Shown one piece after another: positions 8,049 through 16,882 of a stretch of DNA of 64,000 nt. The notes under the pieces are model-generated. The model was not told the origin of the DNA. It saw nothing but the letters and a program-made list of their open reading frames with translations, and did not search any database. The stretch is from NCBI GenBank assembly GCA_020630875.1, contig JAHDIH010000001.1, positions 620,001 through 684,000 of the forward strand. The letters are read 5' to 3'. The translations under genes were made by a program, and so were the position numbers. The first letter of the stretch is position 1; every line of letters starts with the position of its first letter. Source of the DNA: Deltaproteobacteria bacterium. Its GTDB lineage: Bacteria > Myxococcota_A > Polyangia > Haliangiales > Haliangiaceae.

Positions 8049-9293
8049 GTGAGTTCCCTTACCATCTCAATGCCCTCAAAAGAGCCAAGACCAAGAGCTG
8101 AGGCCGTTCGTCGCGAATTAGAAGATAGAATTAATAGTGGAACAATAGGTTTCTGTCACTTGGCCGATGGTCAGTGCCTTTCGCAGGTCAAAGCGCGCTT
8201 GCAGGCGGCCCCCTCGTCAACAACGCTGGTCGTTGTAGGAATGGGCGGCTCAAGTCTCGGTGCCAGGGCTCTAACAGAGTCTCTTGATGGTGGGATGGTC
8301 CGTTATCTAGACAATTCCGACCCAGAAACAATTCTGCGGGAGACTTCCCAGCTGGACTTAAATAAGACACTGTGGAATATCGTTACCAAGTCAGGAAGTA
8401 CCGTAGAGACGACGGCCATGTTTTGCTGGATTTACGATCGGGTGGTGGCCGCCCTAGGTCCCGAAGAAGCAAAAAAGCGTTTCATCATTACAACGGATCC
8501 CGTGCGGGGGCCTCTGAGACAACTCGCCAAGGATGAAAATCTACCCTCGCTGGAGATTCCGTCCAACGTGGGGGGAAGGTTTAGTGTTCTTTCTGCCGTG
8601 GGACTGCTTCCCGCTTGTTACGCGAACGTTGATGCTGAAGGGATTCTAGCTGGCGCAAGATCAGTACTGGATAATAAAGAGAAAGCATTAGACTTTGCGG
8701 GAGCTTTGTTTCATTCGTTGCAGGGGAGGAACTCGCTGGTTTGGTTTGGATATGGCGATTCTCTGACCGCACTGGGACAGTGGTTTGCACAACTTTGGAG
8801 TGAATCTGTTGGCAAGGTGACCCCTGCGGGGGAGGCGGTGGGAGCAGTAGCTATCGCCGCACGGGGGGCTAGCGATCAGCATTCGCAGTTGCAGCTCTAC
8901 AGTGAGGGGCCGGACGATAAGAGTTATCTTTTTGTTGGGACTAATTTCGCGCGAGATGTTTGCATCCCTCGAAATGGATTGGCCACGCGACTCAATCCAG
9001 CTTTAGCGGGAATGCGCATGTCGGAGTTGCTAGCGATTCAGCGAAAGGCTACGAGGGAGTCTCTTAACCAAATCGGACGCCAAACCTTTGAGTTGTTGGT
9101 GGAGCGAACTCCTCGGGGATTAGGAGCCGCATTTATGTTCCTTGAGCTTACCGTTGCTTACGCGGGGCTGTTCTATCAGGTCGAGCCATTTAACCAACCA
9201 GGGGTCGAACTTTCTAAACAACTGACCCATTCCGGCATCACGGAGGGCGCGGTAAATAAGGAAAGCGATGAAACGTCTTTTACTATTTCTTAG
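8049..9293 (+). CDS. pgi: Glucose-6-phosphate isomerase
   Basis: Interconverts glucose-6-phosphate and fructose-6-phosphate (glycolysis/gluconeogenesis, cytoplasm). Recognisable motifs: VVGMGGSSLGARAL, TKSGSTVETTA (phosphate-binding SIS region), the family signature GGRFSVLSAVGLLP, and near the end FNQPGVELSKQL with the conserved lysine. At about 414 residues it is of the short type seen in many bacteria rather than the 550-residue E. coli type. The start is best placed at GTG 8049, seven bases after TAGGG; TTG 8043 sits too close to that site. The last 26 bases overlap the following exported-protein gene, so the pair is probably co-transcribed. Confidence 0.95.
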   Translation: MSSLTISMPSKEPRPRAEAVRRELEDRINSGTIGFCHLADGQCLSQVKARLQAAPSSTTLVVVGMGGSSLGARALTESLDGGMVRYLDNSDPETILRETSQLDLNKTLWNIVTKSGSTVETTAMFCWIYDRVVAALGPEEAKKRFIITTDPVRGPLRQLAKDENLPSLEIPSNVGGRFSVLSAVGLLPACYANVDAEGILAGARSVLDNKEKALDFAGALFHSLQGRNSLVWFGYGDSLTALGQWFAQLWSESVGKVTPAGEAVGAVAIAARGASDQHSQLQLYSEGPDDKSYLFVGTNFARDVCIPRNGLATRLNPALAGMRMSELLAIQRKATRESLNQIGRQTFELLVERTPRGLGAAFMFLELTVAYAGLFYQVEPFNQPGVELSKQLTHSGITEGAVNKESDETSFTIS

Positions 9294-9774
9294 TTTATTT
9301 GTTGCTTGCGTGCCCTCACTTCGCGGCAATCAAAGCGCTGGGACGGGTAGTGTAAGTATCGAGAAGCTGAAGTCTGCAGCACCAACGAGTGTCCCCCCCA
9401 CTACTGAGGCAGACAAATGCACACCCGAGAGCGTTCGCCGCAGCGATACACCTCAGTGGAAGCGGGCCGACAAAGACATCAATGGGGATGGGACTTTGGA
9501 GCGAGTCATAGCAGATGTTCGTTTGTGCAAAGATGACAACTGTTATTGGAACGTTATCGGAAGCGGCTGCAAGCTGATTGGAGTGATCGAGGGAAAATAC
9601 TTGAGTGTAGAGTCTCAGCCCCTAGTGGTTCGGGCGTATTGGATGTTCGCCGGTAGCAATAGAGCGCTGCTGAACAGCTACCATTGGGTTAGCGGCAAAT
9701 TGATACTTAGAGACGTACAACAATGCGAGAAGTTCGGAACATCGTTTCAATGCGCCCCAGAGAAACGACCATAA
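9268..9774 (+). CDS. Exported protein with DxNxDG calcium-type loop
   Basis: 168 residues with an N-terminal hydrophobic signal (MKRLLLFLSLFVACVPSLRG). LFVAC could act as a lipobox (Cys14), or cleavage may follow SLRG. Residues about 70-80 read DKDINGDGTLERV, the dockerin/FG-GAP-like Asp loop that commonly binds calcium. Six further cysteines in the mature part suggest disulfides in the periplasm. The first codons lie inside the end of pgi. No family was recognised; a secreted or envelope role is inferred. Confidence 0.72.
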   Translation: MKRLLLFLSLFVACVPSLRGNQSAGTGSVSIEKLKSAAPTSVPPTTEADKCTPESVRRSDTPQWKRADKDINGDGTLERVIADVRLCKDDNCYWNVIGSGCKLIGVIEGKYLSVESQPLVVRAYWMFAGSNRALLNSYHWVSGKLILRDVQQCEKFGTSFQCAPEKRP

Positions 9775-9903
9775 GAACGAATTGCTGTCATGTGTCATCT
9801 GTAAGTTGTTGAAATTTAATGGTGCATGAAGTTTGCCGATGCCGAATTGTGCCACTATCGCTACTTGTTTCACTAGGATCCGTGGTTAAGATGAGCCATA
9901 CCA

Positions 9904-10131
9904 ATGACTAATTTTGATTCAGGCACTTCTAAAGATGCCATGGGATACCGAGTGATCGAAGTGACCAACGAAGTAGAGAAACTTCTCGCCGTATTCGATT
10001 CAGCGTATGACGCTGCCGAGTACCTTCGGGATGTGCTTCGAACCTCCGAGACTCCGCGAATGCTCTACCTTAAGGACCGCTTCAACCAAGAATTGCTCGG
10101 ACCGAGCGACCTCGCCGACTTCGCTGCTTAA
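9904..10131 (+). CDS. Small hypothetical protein
   Basis: 75 residues (ATG 9904), without signal peptide or membrane segment, and acidic (many Asp/Glu). The composition and codon use look like a real small cytoplasmic protein, with an alpha-beta pattern GYRVIEVTNEVEKLLAVFDSA. It precedes the remnant of a metallophosphoesterase gene with no clear link. No family was recognised and no strong ribosome-binding site is visible, so this is a cautious call. Confidence 0.5.
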   Translation: MTNFDSGTSKDAMGYRVIEVTNEVEKLLAVFDSAYDAAEYLRDVLRTSETPRMLYLKDRFNQELLGPSDLADFAA

Positions 10132-10141
10132 TCCGACCACT

Positions 10142-10487
10142 TGCTTTGTAAGAGTTTGGTCTGAGTGGCAGATGTCGAGCCAAGTGCTTCGCAATGAGCG
10201 AGTTGCTGTTGCTGGAGAGTAAGGATTTGACTTGGCCGGGGTTGACGACTACCAGTAGGATAAGTTTGCTGGACATGATTTGCAGCTGTCAGGCCACACT
10301 CACGGCGGACAAATTTGGCCTTGGCACTATTTGGCAATGGCACAAGAGGGCGGACTCCTCAAAGGGCATTCTTGGCATCATAAGACTCAACTCTATATTT
10401 AGTAGTGGAACAGGATACTGGGGACCACCCATGCGTTTGCTGGCCCCGGCAGAGATAACGGTCGTAACATTGCTGTCTACCAACTAG
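10142..10487 (+). pseudogene. Decayed C-terminal half of a YkuE-type metallophosphoesterase
   Basis: Reading the frame that contains codon 10142 gives SEWQMSSQVLRNERVAV, a TAA at 10220-10222, then FDLAGVDDYQ, a TAG at 10256-10258, then GHDLQLSGHTHGGQIWPWH (positions about 10271-10327), KTQLYI, and two further stops. One base later, another frame continues SSGTGYWGPPMRL and APAEITVVTL to a TAG at 10485. Together these are the ordered C-terminal motifs of calcineurin-like phosphoesterases of the YkuE group: VLRNE, GVDD, the metal-binding GHTHGGQ, and GTGxWGPPMR...PEI. Two in-frame stops, a one-base frameshift near 10400 and the absence of the N-terminal metal-binding half show that it is a relic. 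It should not be called as the short ORFs that partly cover it. Confidence 0.8.
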
Positions 10488-10519
10488 TCTGCTCCACTGT
10501 TTGGCCGTATCATTTTTCT

Positions 10520-11179
10520 ATGAAGCTATTGTTGATGGGGCTGTTGTTGGTTGCGAGTTGTGGGAAAAGTGATACGGATCTCGTATACTACAAGTTTAAA
10601 GAATGCGGACTTGATCAGACGGGAAAGTCAAAGTCGGAATTCAAAAAGGAGTGGGATGCCCAAGATGATATCGCTGCCAAGAAAGCAATAGTTGGTTGTG
10701 CTAAGAAGACTTCCTGTGAAGCATTGGAGGAATGCGTTAACGAGTACATCAGAGATACTCTTGTAGAAGCATCAGATAAGCAGCAGAAAAGTGAGTTTCA
10801 CACTATGCTCACAGGAATAGCTCATGCGGTTGCGTTGTACTATTCGAAAGAGCGTGTTTCAGAAGATGGATTGACGGTGAGGCCAAAGTCGTTGCCGGAG
10901 AGTATTCCTCAAGCGCCCAAAGAAGTTTCATGCGACAAAAAACTGTGGGGGAGTGCAGGGGAGGGGCCGCATTGGGATCGTTGGGCTGAGCTAGGGTACA
11001 AAATCGATAAGCCATTCTTGGGTCACTATGAGTTAGTTAAGGTAAGTGATACAGAAGCAAAGGTTATTGTTCACTTCGACGTCAACTGCGACGGAAAGAT
11101 CGGAAGAAAGAGTATCTCCGTTAACGTGGTGGAGGGAATGCCGAGAATAGGGCTGATTGTGACCGAGGAGGATGACTAA
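10520..11179 (+). CDS. Lipoprotein with pilin-like C-terminal domain
   Basis: 219 residues; lipobox LLVASC, lipidation predicted at Cys15. Residues about 20-80 form a charged, Cys-containing helical region. The C-terminal part has the order SLPES...P.APKEV, a cysteine/lysine turn, GPHWDRWAELGYKIDKPFLG, YELVKV, then HFDVNCDGKIGRKSI. That WxxLGF-xxxxP-xxYxY...DxdxDGxxS layout is typical of globular domains of type IV pilin-like proteins in deltaproteobacteria, but here it is carried on a lipoprotein instead of a pilin helix. A decayed paralogue with the same YYDVNCDGKVGVTSLSI ending lies at 55659-55873. Pilin-likeness is an inference from motif order; the lipoprotein call is firm. Confidence 0.75.
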   Translation: MKLLLMGLLLVASCGKSDTDLVYYKFKECGLDQTGKSKSEFKKEWDAQDDIAAKKAIVGCAKKTSCEALEECVNEYIRDTLVEASDKQQKSEFHTMLTGIAHAVALYYSKERVSEDGLTVRPKSLPESIPQAPKEVSCDKKLWGSAGEGPHWDRWAELGYKIDKPFLGHYELVKVSDTEAKVIVHFDVNCDGKIGRKSISVNVVEGMPRIGLIVTEEDD

Positions 11180-11184
11180 CTACG

Positions 11185-11888
11185 TCAGTTTATTGTTCGA
11201 TCGAATATCAGTTTCTCAAACGTTTCTGGCGCAGGGGCTGTGCCGTGTACTTTTTTAGGGTTGACCGTGAGTTTAAAATAGTACGGCGGACGATGCGGCG
11301 GGGCAGGGGCTGGCGAGATTTTTAAGTCGCCTTTCCAGTAGCCGCATCCGCATGCCATCCCGGGAGCGCCAGGACATTCGGTGTAAGATTCGATAAGGGG
11401 TTCATCTAAGGATTCTAGCCCCAGTCCACGCGGATGGAGAAAACTGTCATCACTGTTCACAAGAGCAAAAGTCGTGACGTTTCGCATAGACGTGCAGGTT
11501 CCACCTCCTATCCAATCGGTGTCCTTCAGTAAATATTGGTAGCCGTTCACTTCGAATACAAACCATTTCACCTAGGAACGGTTCCACCATTTCATAAGTG
11601 GGATGCGGTCTGCCATGAGGTAATCAAAGGCATCCATTTCTTTTTCTTCTGGGATTCCCTCCATCTCCCAAAAGGTCACTGGCAGTTTGCTGCCACTGGC
11701 AGAATAGAGTTGTATCTTCCCAGTGGAGTCAATTTGACATCACTTACAATGGTATGTCCGGGAAGCGTCCCATTCGTTGGCCAGTTCTTCTCAGAGGCCA
11801 GGTCAGAAACAGCCGGGGACTTTGACTCGGTGGTCTGGCGGCAAGCGATAAGACTACACGTCAGCAGCGTGAGATTTGATGGTTTCAA
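11185..11888 (-). pseudogene. Broken lipoprotein gene (frameshift plus in-frame TAG)
   Basis: A TTG start at 11888 behind GGAG opens a lipoprotein signal (LTLLTCSLIAC) and reads through SEKNWPTNGTLPGHTIVSDVK; near 11730-11735 the sensible frame changes by one base, continuing DSTGKIQLYSASGSKLP, VTFWEMEGIPEEKEMDAF, MADRIPLMKWWNRS, then a TAG at 11572-11574. The same frame then continues directly into the 128-residue stretch (VKWFVFEVNGYQYLLKDTDW onwards) to 11185. Joined, this makes one exported protein of about 230 residues. As it stands it is a pseudogene or carries two sequencing errors. The N-terminus overlaps the 3' end of acsA by about 35 bases, arguing that it once was the last gene of that operon. 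Family unknown. Confidence 0.65.
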
Positions 11889-13755
11889 CAATCTCCGGGT
11901 TGAGAAGGGTAGATACATCGCCAAGTTGGTCTCCTTCACCTGCCGCAATTTTTCGCAGGATTCGTCGCATTATTTTTCCAGAACGCGTTTTCGGAAGAGC
12001 AGGGACTACCAGTAGTTTGTCGGGTTTTGCTATTGGGCCAATTTCTTTCACTACAACCTTGTTGATAGCCGCCTTAAATTCTGGGTCGTTTGCCGCGCCG
12101 TCTTTACAGATCACGTAAGCAAAGATTCCTTGCCCTTTGATATCATGAGGGTAACCGACGACAGCAGACTCTATCACGGCTTCATGTTCGTTGATTGCAT
12201 TTTCTACTTCCGCAGTCCCAAGCCGATGCCCCGATACGTTCATTACGTCGTCAACCCGACCCAAAATTCTATAAGCGCCATCTGCGTTACGTCGTGCACC
12301 GTCACCGGTGAAGTACATGCCTTTGAAAGCTGAGAAGTACGTCAATTGACATCTCTGATGGTCTCCCCAAGTGGTACGTAACATCGATGGCCAAGGGTGT
12401 TTGATACAAAGAAGTCCTTCTGCTTCTCCTGCAGGTTGTTCAATTCCTTCTGCATCCACGAGGCAGGGTTGTATCCCTGGAAGGGGCAGGGTGGCGTAGC
12501 TCGGAATGGTGTCGGTAATGCCTGCCAAAGGAGAAATCATTATGCCGCCGGTTTCCGTTTGCCACCAGGTATCAACAATTGGCAGAATCCCTTTTCCAAC
12601 TTTTTCGGAATACCATTGCCATGCTTCTTCATTGATGGGTTCTCCTACAGACCCCAAGACCTTAAGTGATGAAAGATCGTATTTTTCTACCCATTCGTCG
12701 CCGCAAGCCATCAATGCTCGAATTGCGGTTGGAGCCGTATAGAAAATATTGACGTTATGTTTGTCGCAGATTTGCCAAAATCGGCCAGCATCAGGAAAGG
12801 TTGGTACGCCTTCGAACATCATGGACGTAGCACCAGCAAGTAATGGTCCGTAGACAATATAAGTGTGTCCGGTAATCCAACCGATGTCGGCGGTGCACCA
12901 ATAGATGTCTTTTTCTTCGTACTGAAAAACGTTTTTGAATGAGTACTCGGCGTAGACCATATAACCGCCGCAAGTATGTACCACGCCCTTCGGTTTGCCT
13001 GTCGAGCCTGAGGTGTAGAGAATGAATAACGGGTCTTCCGAATCCATTGGCTCTGGGGAGCATTGGATCGATTGCCCTTTAATTGCGTCGCTCCACCAAA
13101 GATCGCGATCTCCCCATGTTACGTCAAGTCCGGTGTTATTCAACACGATTACTCTCTCAACACTTTTACAACCAAGCTTAAGTGCATCGTCTACAATCGA
13201 CTTAACAGGGATGTGCTTCTTGCCGCGGTTGTTACCATCGGCTGTTAGAATTACTTTTGCCGTTGCGTCATCTACGCGGGACGCTAAAGCGGAGGCTGAG
13301 AAACCAGCGAAGACTACGGAGTGAATTGCGCCTATTCGTGCACAAGCCAACGTAGCAATAGCGAGTTCGACAACCATTGGCATGTAGAGTACGACTCGGT
13401 CTCCTTTGCCCACGCCCTGTGCTTTCAAGGCGTTGGCAAACTGACAAACTCTAGAGTGCAGTTCTTTATAGGAAAGCGAAATCGATTCTGCGTTGGGGTC
13501 GTTTGCTTCCCATAGGATGGCGGTTTGTTCACCACGACCTTTGAGATGGCGGTCGAGACAATTAACGGTAATGTTGGTTTTACCGCCGATGAACCATTTG
13601 ACCGAGGGAGTGTCAAACTCCCACTCTACTACCTCTTTGTACTTTTCAAACCATTCAAAAGTGTCGGCTTGTTCCGCCCAGAAGGTTCTGGGACTGGAAA
13701 CACTTTTTTCGTAGGCTAGTTGGTATTCTTCTTTGGTAGTAATTCGTAGGGTCAT
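11854..13755 (-). CDS. acsA: Acetyl-CoA synthetase (AMP-forming)
   Basis: Activates acetate to acetyl-CoA through acetyl-AMP in the cytoplasm. 633 residues, the usual length. Visible motifs: P-loop YTSGSTGKPKGVVHT, the acetate-pocket signature DTWWQTETGG, FTGDGARRNADGAYRILGR (A7/A8), DDVMNVSGHRLG, and PKTRSGKIMRR with the catalytic lysine at about residue 594, which is also the site normally controlled by acetylation. ATG 13755 lies 10 bases after the stop of xsc on the same strand, so the two form an operon. That pairing suggests salvage of the acetyl group made from sulfonates. The gene's end overlaps a broken lipoprotein gene. Confidence 0.96.
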   Translation of the reverse strand: MTLRITTKEEYQLAYEKSVSSPRTFWAEQADTFEWFEKYKEVVEWEFDTPSVKWFIGGKTNITVNCLDRHLKGRGEQTAILWEANDPNAESISLSYKELHSRVCQFANALKAQGVGKGDRVVLYMPMVVELAIATLACARIGAIHSVVFAGFSASALASRVDDATAKVILTADGNNRGKKHIPVKSIVDDALKLGCKSVERVIVLNNTGLDVTWGDRDLWWSDAIKGQSIQCSPEPMDSEDPLFILYTSGSTGKPKGVVHTCGGYMVYAEYSFKNVFQYEEKDIYWCTADIGWITGHTYIVYGPLLAGATSMMFEGVPTFPDAGRFWQICDKHNVNIFYTAPTAIRALMACGDEWVEKYDLSSLKVLGSVGEPINEEAWQWYSEKVGKGILPIVDTWWQTETGGIMISPLAGITDTIPSYATLPLPGIQPCLVDAEGIEQPAGEAEGLLCIKHPWPSMLRTTWGDHQRCQLTYFSAFKGMYFTGDGARRNADGAYRILGRVDDVMNVSGHRLGTAEVENAINEHEAVIESAVVGYPHDIKGQGIFAYVICKDGAANDPEFKAAINKVVVKEIGPIAKPDKLLVVPALPKTRSGKIMRRILRKIAAGEGDQLGDVSTLLNPEIVETIKSHAADV

Positions 13756-13765
13756 TTAGTTTGTC

Positions 13766-15475
13766 TTAGGTAAGGTGCTTGTATTTATCCAGGTGCCGAA
13801 CTGGTTTTTTGAGCGCATCCCGTCGGAATGGCTCACCCAGATCTTGGGTTACCATTACTTCTAGTACCGTCATTTTGTCGCTTTTGGCCGCAGTTTGAAG
13901 AGCATCGCCGATTTGGTCTGGTGAGTCCACCCTAATCCCTTTGGCGCCCATCGACTCTGCGATATGCGCAAAAGATGGATTGGTCAGATCCGTACCGACG
14001 AACCTGTTGGAGTAGAAATCTATTTGATTTCGTTTTTCCGCGCCCCATTGACCGTTGTTAAACACCACTGCGGTCACAGGAATGTTCTCGCGAACCGAGG
14101 TGAACGTTTCTAGTAAGCTCATGCACCATGCGCCATCTCCTACGTAAGCAATTGCTGGACGATCTGGAGCCGCCACTTTGGCACCAATAGCTGTGGGGAG
14201 CGCGTAACCGCAATTTCCAAAGCTCATTGCAGCGAAGAAGCTGCGGTCGCGGTCAAAGTTCAAGTAGCTATTGGCAACGGAACAAATGTTTCCAATATCG
14301 GTAGTTACCATGGCGTTGTCAGGCAGGGCTTTTTCCAGCTCTGCGAGTGCGCGACGAGGATTAATAGGATTGCTTGCCTCTTGCCCCCACTCTGATAATT
14401 CCTTTTTCCAGGACGATTGAAGAGCAGACACCTCTTTGAGCCGCGCGTCTTTATTGCCAATACTCGCAGGAGTTGGCCCAGCTTTCACTTGCTCCAGAAG
14501 CGCCACCGAAGCTGCCTTGGCATCTCCGCAAACGGCTACGTCGATTTGATTCACGAGCCCGAGCATTCTGTGGTTGGTATCAACTTGAATGATTTTGGCA
14601 TTCTTCGGCCAGTACTCGATCCCATGTTGCGGCAACGTTCCGAATGGGCCAAGGCGGGTTCCCATCGCAAGCACGACGTCGGCTTTGGAAATGACGTGCA
14701 TTGCAGCCTTAGAACCCTGATAGCCTAGCGGGCCACAAGACAACGGATGCGACTTTGGAAACGAGTCGTTGTGAAGGTAGCTATTGACCACGGGGGCCTG
14801 CAGGTATTCGGCAAGCTCCGTGACTTCAGCTAAAGCCCCGCTCATCACGACGCCCCCACCGGATACAATCACTGGGAATTTTGCCGTTGCGAGAAGTTTA
14901 GCCGCATCTTTAAGACTTTGAGGACCACCACCAGCTCGTTCGATAGAAACCGGTCGCGGAATGGTAACGTCGACATCTCCGTAGAACATGTCTCGTGGGA
15001 TATTAACCTGGGTCGGTCCGCGTTCCGAAAGTGCGATTTCGAAAGCTCGATTGGTCAACTCCGACATTCGTTGGGGGCTGTTAACGTGAGCTTGATACTT
15101 GGTGATTTGGGAGAAGATAGGAAGCTGGTCTGTCTCTTGAAAACCACCAAGCCCCATGCCATTACTTCCGGCCTGAGGGGTGATGGCAACGACGGGAGAG
15201 TGCGCCCAGTACGCGGCAGCAATCGCCGTGACAAAGTTGGTCACTCCTGGACCATTTTGCCCGATGCATACGCCGTGTCGGCCACTGGCTCGAGCGTATC
15301 CGTCGGCCATGTGCGCGGCGCCTTGTTCGTGAGCTACCGATATAAATCTGATCCCAGCGGCTGGAAACAAATCAAGCGCGTCCATAAACGCAGATCCAAC
15401 AATGCCGAATACGTCAGTCACGCCATGGGCAACCAACGTCTCAACGAAAGCCTCACTAGATGTCATTCGAGTCAT
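13766..15475 (-). CDS. xsc: Sulfoacetaldehyde acetyltransferase
   Basis: Thiamine-diphosphate enzyme that converts sulfoacetaldehyde plus phosphate to acetyl phosphate and sulfite, the central step in taurine and related sulfonate breakdown. The N-terminus SSEAFVETLVAHGVTDVFGI and GSAFMDALD, the HEQGAAHMADGYARASGRHG stretch (catalytic Glu), YWAHSPVV and GLGGFQETDQLP match Xsc specifically rather than acetolactate synthase. The ThDP site reads GDGAWCM with a following NNGQWG, and the chain ends with GEPFRRDALKKPVRHLDKY, an Xsc hallmark. The longer reading frame to 15532 adds residues without family similarity; ATG 15475 or 15466 is preferred, although no strong ribosome-binding site is seen. 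It is followed by acsA; no pta, tauABC or tpa is in the window. Confidence 0.93.
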   Translation of the reverse strand: MTRMTSSEAFVETLVAHGVTDVFGIVGSAFMDALDLFPAAGIRFISVAHEQGAAHMADGYARASGRHGVCIGQNGPGVTNFVTAIAAAYWAHSPVVAITPQAGSNGMGLGGFQETDQLPIFSQITKYQAHVNSPQRMSELTNRAFEIALSERGPTQVNIPRDMFYGDVDVTIPRPVSIERAGGGPQSLKDAAKLLATAKFPVIVSGGGVVMSGALAEVTELAEYLQAPVVNSYLHNDSFPKSHPLSCGPLGYQGSKAAMHVISKADVVLAMGTRLGPFGTLPQHGIEYWPKNAKIIQVDTNHRMLGLVNQIDVAVCGDAKAASVALLEQVKAGPTPASIGNKDARLKEVSALQSSWKKELSEWGQEASNPINPRRALAELEKALPDNAMVTTDIGNICSVANSYLNFDRDRSFFAAMSFGNCGYALPTAIGAKVAAPDRPAIAYVGDGAWCMSLLETFTSVRENIPVTAVVFNNGQWGAEKRNQIDFYSNRFVGTDLTNPSFAHIAESMGAKGIRVDSPDQIGDALQTAAKSDKMTVLEVMVTQDLGEPFRRDALKKPVRHLDKYKHLT

Positions 15476-15546
15476 GGACCGCAGTGTACACGGAATCTTA
15501 CTCCCATCAAGACGCTGGCATGGCGTTTGCAAAATAAATCGTCGAG

Positions 15547-16767
15547 TTACCGCGTCAGAATGAAGTTGGGATTATCGATGACGGTCGAGCTCTGAACGTT
15601 GTTGTAAACGGCAACGATTCCGAGCTTTGGGGAGGCTATCAGAGTATCTTTTTCAACTGCAAAAGATTTACACATTCCGCACCGTCCGCCGTTGGGTTGT
15701 CGATAAAGCGCCCATTGCCCCGTTGCTACGTTTAAGCGGTAGACCCCATTGTTCTGACGATAAAGTTCGTTTCTGTTTCGGTAGTATGGATTTACCTTTC
15801 CAGTGAAGGCGACGATTCGTGAGTCTTTGCCACGAGAGAAAAGAAAGTCACCGGTTAGTTCGGTGGGGCCCTGCAGCCAAACGTTTGGCGGTGCGGGGAA
15901 CTCCGCTTCGAATTGCCAAACCGCGCCCCTTTTTCGCAGTAGCTGTACGAAAGTTTTATGCTTGTTGGTGACCGTTACGGCGATTGTACTTTGGTTGCGA
16001 GCAACGTAACCAACTCGGCCATGTTTCGTTTTTTCGTATGTTGCAACTGGTAGGGATATCGGGTGGGGTTCGGCACCGATCCAAACTGATGCGTCCCTTG
16101 AAAAAAGGGCGGTGGTGTCGCCATGGTTGAGAATCGCACTCACAGTTAACTGATTGTCAGCGGTCAGGTCTACGGCTCGCCCAAACTGCAGACCTTCTTG
16201 TTCCAAGTCCTCAGGTGGATGGGTGGTGTACAGTAGATTGGGGGATGACATTTCGCTGCAGCTTTGGTGGGGGGGGTGTAGCTTGAATACGGCCACGCTA
16301 CCTACGTGCTTATTCTTTCCATCCCTGCTGGGACTCAGCGGTATTCCAATCGCCAACAATTGATCGGAGAGTGCTAGATCGTGTCCAAACCAACCTTCGC
16401 GGCTTAGGTTTTCCAAAAGCTTCCAGTCGGACTCTGTGTTGCGGCAATAGAGGGAGACTTCTCCTTTCGCGAAGTCCCCCACCGCTATCAATTTTTCGTT
16501 GGGAGAGATAGCGAGGTTCAGATCAAATGGCTTCGCTTCATGAGCTTGATACAAAACTCTTTGCAAGACCCATCGATGGTCCTCCTTGGAGAAAATCTCA
16601 ATTCCATTATCTCCAGCGATTGCGAGGGTTTGGCCAGATATAGCCATGGTTTTGCCGAAGCGAGGGTTGATGCTTTTGATAGGTTTCGCCGTTGGGTAGG
16701 TCGGCGTTTCAGGTTGGAACTTTCCGCAAGCCGTCCATACGACCCAAATCACCACCATAGATTTCAT
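15547..16767 (-). CDS. Lipoprotein with FG-GAP-like propeller repeats
   Basis: About 406 residues when started at ATG 16767, which gives a proper lipoprotein signal (MKSMVVIWVVWTACGK, lipidation at Cys14). The frame runs further upstream to 16977 but that part would overlap the divergent FHA-GGDEF gene. The mature protein repeats the pattern FGxxxxxxxxxLAIxxDxxxxIF: FGKTMAISGQTLAIAGDNG, FGHDLALSDQLLAIGIP, FGRAVDLTADNQLTVSA. This is typical of integrin-like FG-GAP beta-propellers. It is probably exposed on the periplasmic or outer face. It ends 72 bases before xsc on the same strand and could be co-transcribed with it; a functional link is not evident. Confidence 0.72.
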   Translation of the reverse strand: MKSMVVIWVVWTACGKFQPETPTYPTAKPIKSINPRFGKTMAISGQTLAIAGDNGIEIFSKEDHRWVLQRVLYQAHEAKPFDLNLAISPNEKLIAVGDFAKGEVSLYCRNTESDWKLLENLSREGWFGHDLALSDQLLAIGIPLSPSRDGKNKHVGSVAVFKLHPPHQSCSEMSSPNLLYTTHPPEDLEQEGLQFGRAVDLTADNQLTVSAILNHGDTTALFSRDASVWIGAEPHPISLPVATYEKTKHGRVGYVARNQSTIAVTVTNKHKTFVQLLRKRGAVWQFEAEFPAPPNVWLQGPTELTGDFLFSRGKDSRIVAFTGKVNPYYRNRNELYRQNNGVYRLNVATGQWALYRQPNGGRCGMCKSFAVEKDTLIASPKLGIVAVYNNVQSSTVIDNPNFILTR

Positions 16768-16882
16768 CCACAAAACGTAGCTGCTGTGCACCGGCGGCGC
16801 AATGTTACAGAATGACATCGACTGACATTCGGAATCTAATCGGGGTGCTTGTGTCGCAGGCTTGAGGTACAATCTGCGGGAA

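Noticed and set aside
10194-10487. 97-codon + frame over the metallophosphoesterase relic
   Set aside because: Only its last third matches the family; the first part is a shifted reading of the same relic.
11536-12015. 159-codon + frame opposite the broken lipoprotein gene
   Set aside because: Antisense to acsA and to the coherent minus-strand protein; composition not coding-like.
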